A stretch of DNA of 35,912 bases from an uncultured Christensenella sp. (GTDB taxonomy: Bacteria > Bacillota > Clostridia > Christensenellales > UBA1242). How positions within the stretch are numbered: position 1 is the first letter of the stretch; every line of letters starts with the position of its first letter. Below are positions 32,114-35,912 of this stretch, one piece after another. The position numbers and the translations under genes are program-made. The stretch lies in the NCBI GenBank assembly GCA_949293905.1, contig CASFFG010000011.1, positions 1-35,912 on the forward strand, written 5' to 3'. The notes beneath the pieces were generated by a model that was given only the letters and a program-made list of their open reading frames with translations, did not search any database and was not told the origin of the DNA.

Positions 32114-32653
32114 ATGTTGTTCAAAATTAAAAGTGAAAGTCAAATAGATGAAAAAACAAAGGCTTATAGAAATTTGCTAGATAAAGACTACCAACAAAAA
32201 TTGGAAGAGATAGTAGAATATGTTAAAAAGAATTGTGATATTAATTCTAAAGAAAAATTGTCAAAAAAAGTTTTTGATTGGTTTTGTGATAATGTTAAAT
32301 ATGATGAAAATATTCTATCCGAAAAGCGTGAAGATGGAAGTTTTATAAACAAAGAATATGAATATAAAGGTGGTAAATTTTGGAGAAGTGAAAAATACGC
32401 ATTGCTTTGCGGTAAGGGTGTATGTCAAAGCATCTCATTAGCATTAAAAGATGTGTATTCAATGTTGGGGATAGAATGTAGATATGTCAGCGGAAGAGAT
32501 GATGATGTCGTGTTAGATCGGTTTAAAGGTAGACATCATGCTTGGAATGAAATAGTTTTGGAAGGTAAAAAATATACAGTTGATTGGACCCCACATTTTA
32601 GAACATTCATGACAGAACCAAGAACAAAGCAAACTAATGAGCATTGCATTTAA
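32114..32653 (+). CDS. Transglutaminase-like cysteine protein
   Basis: 179 residues with a transglutaminase-like core. The likely triad is C104 (GKGVCQSIS), H142 (RHHAWNEI) and D157 (YTVDWTP). The family includes peptidases and cross-linking enzymes. No signal peptide or membrane helix is present, so it should act in the cytosol unless exported unusually. The N-terminal 95 residues are helical and charged. AGGAGA precedes the start, 28 bp after tRNA-Pro. Confidence 0.85.
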   Translation: MLFKIKSESQIDEKTKAYRNLLDKDYQQKLEEIVEYVKKNCDINSKEKLSKKVFDWFCDNVKYDENILSEKREDGSFINKEYEYKGGKFWRSEKYALLCGKGVCQSISLALKDVYSMLGIECRYVSGRDDDVVLDRFKGRHHAWNEIVLEGKKYTVDWTPHFRTFMTEPRTKQTNEHCI

Positions 32654-32726
32654 AAAGATTTTAATTAAATAGTAATATATTCGTTTATATTTTATGTTTT
32701 AGGACAATATTTTTTTGGAGGGGAAT

Positions 32727-33974
32727 ATGAATCCATTAGAATATGATACGAAAGATATAAACGACTATTTTTTAAGTCTTAATTCGCTTTATCCAAAGGC
32801 ATACAATAAGGACACAACTTCGCCATACACAAAGACGCGCGTAATTCTCATGAACGGAACGGAATATGAGAGCGTATGGTTTTTACACCAATTCGCTCGC
32901 CACACAAATAACGATGAAATCAAAAATATGATAGCGGTAGTTCGTTCACAAGAACAGCAACAGCAAAAAGTCATCGCATGCTTAAAACCGTTAAATGAGA
33001 GCATTTTAGAAACAACCATAGGATACGAGCAACTCGCAATAGATTTAACCGCAACATTGGCGCAAAATGATAGAGATAAGGCGAATGTGGAAGCGTTGAA
33101 TTTCGCACTCCTTGAAGATTTTGACCACCTATATCGCTTTAGTAATTTAATGCTTCTAGATGTAAAGAGCGCAAATCCGCAAAAATTGGTAGGGGGTTTT
33201 ACTGAAATTACACCAGGTAGACCAACAATAGCGCATCATAGATATCCAAAAGACAATGTAAAGTGCGCCATGAATTCAAACAAGAGTGATATTTATTCAA
33301 AACTCGTCGCAGGAATAATCACCGCTGCCGAACAACAGACTATGAATTATTATATGAACATTAGCCAGTGGTACAAAAACGATTTAGGAAGGAAGTTATA
33401 TGCGGAAATTGGACTGGTGGAAGAAGAGCATGTGACTCAGTATGAGAGTTTAAAAGATCCTAATTGTACATGGCTGGAGCAGTGGGTGTTGCATGAATAT
33501 ACGGAAGCATATTTGTATTTCAGTGCGTATAGTGAAGAAAAGGACGAATATATAAAGAACATTTGGTGGAAATTTTATGAGATGGAATGTGCACACCTTA
33601 AAGTTGCTTGTGAATTGCTAAAAAAGTACGAAAACACCGCTTACACGAAAGTCATAGGTGATGGGAAATTCCCTAAACTTTTAACTCTTGGGACTAATAA
33701 GAAATATGTTCGAGATGTCTTAGAGCGCACTATAATGCTTACGGGAGATAGGCAAAAGTATACAGATATAATGAAACTAAAAGACAATGCTGATTTCTTC
33801 ATGTATCAAGATGAAATTATAAAAGATGAAGATAAAATTCCTAGCCACGCGGTAATCGAAAAGGCAATCAAAAAATTCGGTAAAGATTATCGCTACGAAG
33901 ATAGACCAAATCCTGTAGTAGCCCTTCGCGCGCGTACCCAAGACAACACAAAAATCGCAAGGAAAAAGAACTAA
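32727..33974 (+). CDS. Ferritin-like double helical bundle protein
   Basis: 415 residues from ATG 32727, which follows GGAGGGG; a TTG at 32715 overlaps that site. Two helical bundles are visible. The second carries a ferritin/rubrerythrin-like pattern: AAEQQTMNYY, VEEEHVTQYE, LHEYTEAYLYF and YEMECAHLKV, enough Glu and His for a di-iron site. The first bundle (about 45-150) lacks a full set. The C-terminal 100 residues are charged. Similar large proteins in Clostridia are unnamed. An iron or oxidative-stress role is likely. A terminator follows. Confidence 0.65.
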   Translation: MNPLEYDTKDINDYFLSLNSLYPKAYNKDTTSPYTKTRVILMNGTEYESVWFLHQFARHTNNDEIKNMIAVVRSQEQQQQKVIACLKPLNESILETTIGYEQLAIDLTATLAQNDRDKANVEALNFALLEDFDHLYRFSNLMLLDVKSANPQKLVGGFTEITPGRPTIAHHRYPKDNVKCAMNSNKSDIYSKLVAGIITAAEQQTMNYYMNISQWYKNDLGRKLYAEIGLVEEEHVTQYESLKDPNCTWLEQWVLHEYTEAYLYFSAYSEEKDEYIKNIWWKFYEMECAHLKVACELLKKYENTAYTKVIGDGKFPKLLTLGTNKKYVRDVLERTIMLTGDRQKYTDIMKLKDNADFFMYQDEIIKDEDKIPSHAVIEKAIKKFGKDYRYEDRPNPVVALRARTQDNTKIARKKN

Positions 33975-34011
33975 TATAAATTGATATATAAATGATTATT
34001 GAAAGTAAACG

Positions 34012-34041
34012 AAAAACTCTATCAAAGTTGATAGAGTTTTT
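34012..34041. terminator. Bidirectional terminator
   Basis: A perfect 14-bp stem, AAAAACTCTATCAA with TTGATAGAGTTTTT, separated by AG. It lies between the convergent ferritin-like and ABC genes. Confidence 0.92.
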
Positions 34042-34080
34042 CTTATGCATGGGTAACAAATTTCTTATTTTGTAATTATA

Positions 34081-35769
34081 TTAACCATTGATTTTTGATG
34101 CTTTTGAGCCTGCTTTAACCAGTTTAATTTTTCCGTTATCGATTTTATACAACATGTCGGCGAGATTATCGTAATCATCTTTGTGAGTGAAGAAGATTAG
34201 TGTGCGCTTATATGGTTCGCTAGTTTCAATAATCTTTTGTATGGTAGTGTGGAAGTTAGGAGTGACATCTTCAGGATATTCATAAATCATTAATATTTTA
34301 CATTTGCTAAGTGCCGCACGAATTAATCCAATCCAGAATCTAGTTTCTCCATTTGTAATATCCTTAATGTTAGTGTCATAGCCATAAGGGAGCGCGTTCA
34401 TGTTTTCTTCAAGCCCTAACTCCTTTACTAAGTCGAGTATGGCATTAAAGTCATTATTTGCGACCAACAAATTTTCCTTAACAGTTCCATCTATAAAACT
34501 AGGGTGAGCAGAGCAGTAGTTAATATGATTTTTAAATGTTTTTTCTTCATAATCGTAGAGGTTAAGATTGTCTAGTAAAATGTCTCCACTATCTGGTTTT
34601 ATGCGTCTCCTTAGCATGTTAAATATGGCACGCTTTCCACAACTTCTACCACCTTTTATGATGTTTACGCCATTCATTTTAAAGGAAATATCTAAATTTC
34701 TTAAATCTACTTTTTCTGGGCTATTAGACTTATAAGAGACATCAATAAAACCTAAATTGTATCCTTCGCTAACTTTATTTACATTCCCATATTGAATTAA
34801 TTGTCTGTCGGTCAAACCTAATATCATATTAATTCTATCTACATCGACGCGCATGTTTTCTACACCACCAAATTTGGTGTAAAGATTGTTTAATTTTTCA
34901 GTACACGATGTTAAATATGGAACAATTATGATATATAGCGCTATATCTAAAACACCAGTAGAAACAAAGTAGATTAAGCATGCGGTAATAGAGTATACTA
35001 CCACGCTCCAAATAGCGTAATACATATTGTCTCTAAACGAATAAGTCGTGTAATATTTAACATATTCTTTGTTAAAATCTTCTACATGTGATAACAATTT
35101 TTGCTTATATTTTTCTTTATTATCAGTTTCCTCTAAAACGGCTTTACCCGAGATTATTTTTGAATATTCTTTAAATGACTCGTCCTTCTTTTCGTACCTT
35201 GAGTTCATAATTTTGCCAAGGCGTTTATTTAGCGCATTGTAGACAAAGAAATTAATAACACCTAAAATGGCTACAACAATGCCAGCGAATACATTAGACG
35301 CGAAAATTGCAATCAAAGCGATTATAACTTGCACCGAGTATTGAATGATTGACGCTACATAGTCTGGAAATTCAGCGGCGTATGACATGTTGTTTTGTGC
35401 AATATTTATTATTTTTTCCGCAGAAAAATCATTAAGACTTTTGTTCTCACAATTAATGAGTTTGTCAAAGATTTTTGAAGTGATATTCTTTCTTATTACA
35501 CCATAGTGTTTGGCATATGTTATGTACTGCAAGTGATATGATATGTTCCTAAGGATTATGTCTGCAAGTTCTATAATTAACCAAAAGAATGCTCCGCGCC
35601 AATCTTGATTATATAAGCAGTTAATTGTCTTAGCTGCAAATATGGTCATGAGTGCATATAGAGCGGCATAGATTATACAAAAAAGAATTTGGAAGAACCA
35701 TATCTTTTTATCAGGCTCGCATAGTTTATACCATCTTTTAACAATATTATCTTTTTTTACATTTTCCAT
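34081..35769 (-). CDS. ABC exporter with degenerate ATPase motifs
   Basis: 562 residues with a six-helix exporter membrane domain (about 20-300) and a C-terminal ABC domain. Walker A reads GGRSCGKRA (373-381), with R380 where Ser/Thr must bind Mg-ATP. The signature LSGGQ is replaced by TNGET (472-476). Walker B reads ILMIYEYPE, with Y496 for the metal-binding Asp. The Q-loop Gln is absent (YCSAHPSF). E497 and the switch H529 remain. The length is normal and the frame intact, so it is under selection but probably does not hydrolyse ATP by itself. No partner half-transporter lies within this window; one may lie beyond the right edge. Confidence 0.88.
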   Translation of the reverse strand: MENVKKDNIVKRWYKLCEPDKKIWFFQILFCIIYAALYALMTIFAAKTINCLYNQDWRGAFFWLIIELADIILRNISYHLQYITYAKHYGVIRKNITSKIFDKLINCENKSLNDFSAEKIINIAQNNMSYAAEFPDYVASIIQYSVQVIIALIAIFASNVFAGIVVAILGVINFFVYNALNKRLGKIMNSRYEKKDESFKEYSKIISGKAVLEETDNKEKYKQKLLSHVEDFNKEYVKYYTTYSFRDNMYYAIWSVVVYSITACLIYFVSTGVLDIALYIIIVPYLTSCTEKLNNLYTKFGGVENMRVDVDRINMILGLTDRQLIQYGNVNKVSEGYNLGFIDVSYKSNSPEKVDLRNLDISFKMNGVNIIKGGRSCGKRAIFNMLRRRIKPDSGDILLDNLNLYDYEEKTFKNHINYCSAHPSFIDGTVKENLLVANNDFNAILDLVKELGLEENMNALPYGYDTNIKDITNGETRFWIGLIRAALSKCKILMIYEYPEDVTPNFHTTIQKIIETSEPYKRTLIFFTHKDDYDNLADMLYKIDNGKIKLVKAGSKASKING

Positions 35770-35912
35770 AATAGTAATTATAAATAAAAATAGACAAAAA
35801 TCAACAATAATTAATATGAAATAATTAAAAATATTTAATAATAGTATTAAAAAAATAAATACAATTAGACTGAGGCTAATTGTAAAAATTTATAAAATTG
35901 TTTATCTTTTAA
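35770..35912. other. AT-rich right edge
   Basis: No gene or structure recognised. It is presumably the promoter region of the leftward ABC gene. Confidence 0.4.

Overview
The window is AT-rich bacterial DNA with the standard genetic code, Gram-positive-style ribosome binding sites, tRNA genes that encode CCA, and protein families typical of low-GC Firmicutes. These include a heterodimeric ABC exporter under a TetR gene, DUF1893, XRE regulators and a BclA-like collagen protein. An uncultured Clostridia-type gut bacterium is the most likely source; this is inference, since no species marker is present.

Layout. Bases 1-2391 are host: an MGMT-like DNA repair protein, a nitroreductase plus FMN-reductase pair, and a tRNA-Met / tRNA-Glu unit behind a consensus promoter. 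Bases 2366-17106 are an integrated ~14.7-kb mobile element in the 3' end of tRNA-Glu. It is bounded by a perfect 28-bp att repeat and by 11-bp-spaced integrase arm repeats at both ends. It carries a tyrosine integrase, a divergent XRE repressor with operators, a long structured RNA leader, a CHC2 zinc-finger protein, a P4/D5-type primase-helicase with inverted iterons beside it (likely origin), a block of membrane-anchored or secreted proteins (two BspA-like leucine-rich repeat proteins, a lipoprotein, small membrane peptides), a Zot/pI-like ATPase, DUF4417, and a HExxH protein with a phage-style MGGRSS start. I find no relaxase, terminase, portal or major capsid gene. A filamentous-phage-like element or a satellite that encodes its own surface and export genes fits best. 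Bases 17107-17937 hold the scar of a second, related element and a frameshifted gene.

Bases 18110-35912 are mostly host again: a small XRE protein, TetR with an ABC drug-exporter operon, DUF1893, an MFS-like carrier, membrane proteins, a glycosyltransferase / acyltransferase / CrtO-like envelope operon, a collagen-like protein, tRNA-Pro, a cytosolic transglutaminase-like protein, a ferritin-like double-bundle protein and an ABC exporter whose ATPase motifs are degenerate.

Most unusual content. (1) The element carries two 74-nt copies of a three-way-junction RNA. They share closing strands (TGGAG/CTCCA) and an 11-nt loop (AATTACCCCTA) but have different stems. One is in the early leader and the other directly before the Zot-like gene, where flanking repeats could switch the Shine-Dalgarno sequence on and off. 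(2) Three structures reproduce the acceptor plus T-arm half of a tRNA. (3) The integrase frame is open upstream and joins a short ORF exactly at an A AAA AAC slippery heptamer. These three are my best candidates for undescribed biology; all rest on reading the sequence by eye.
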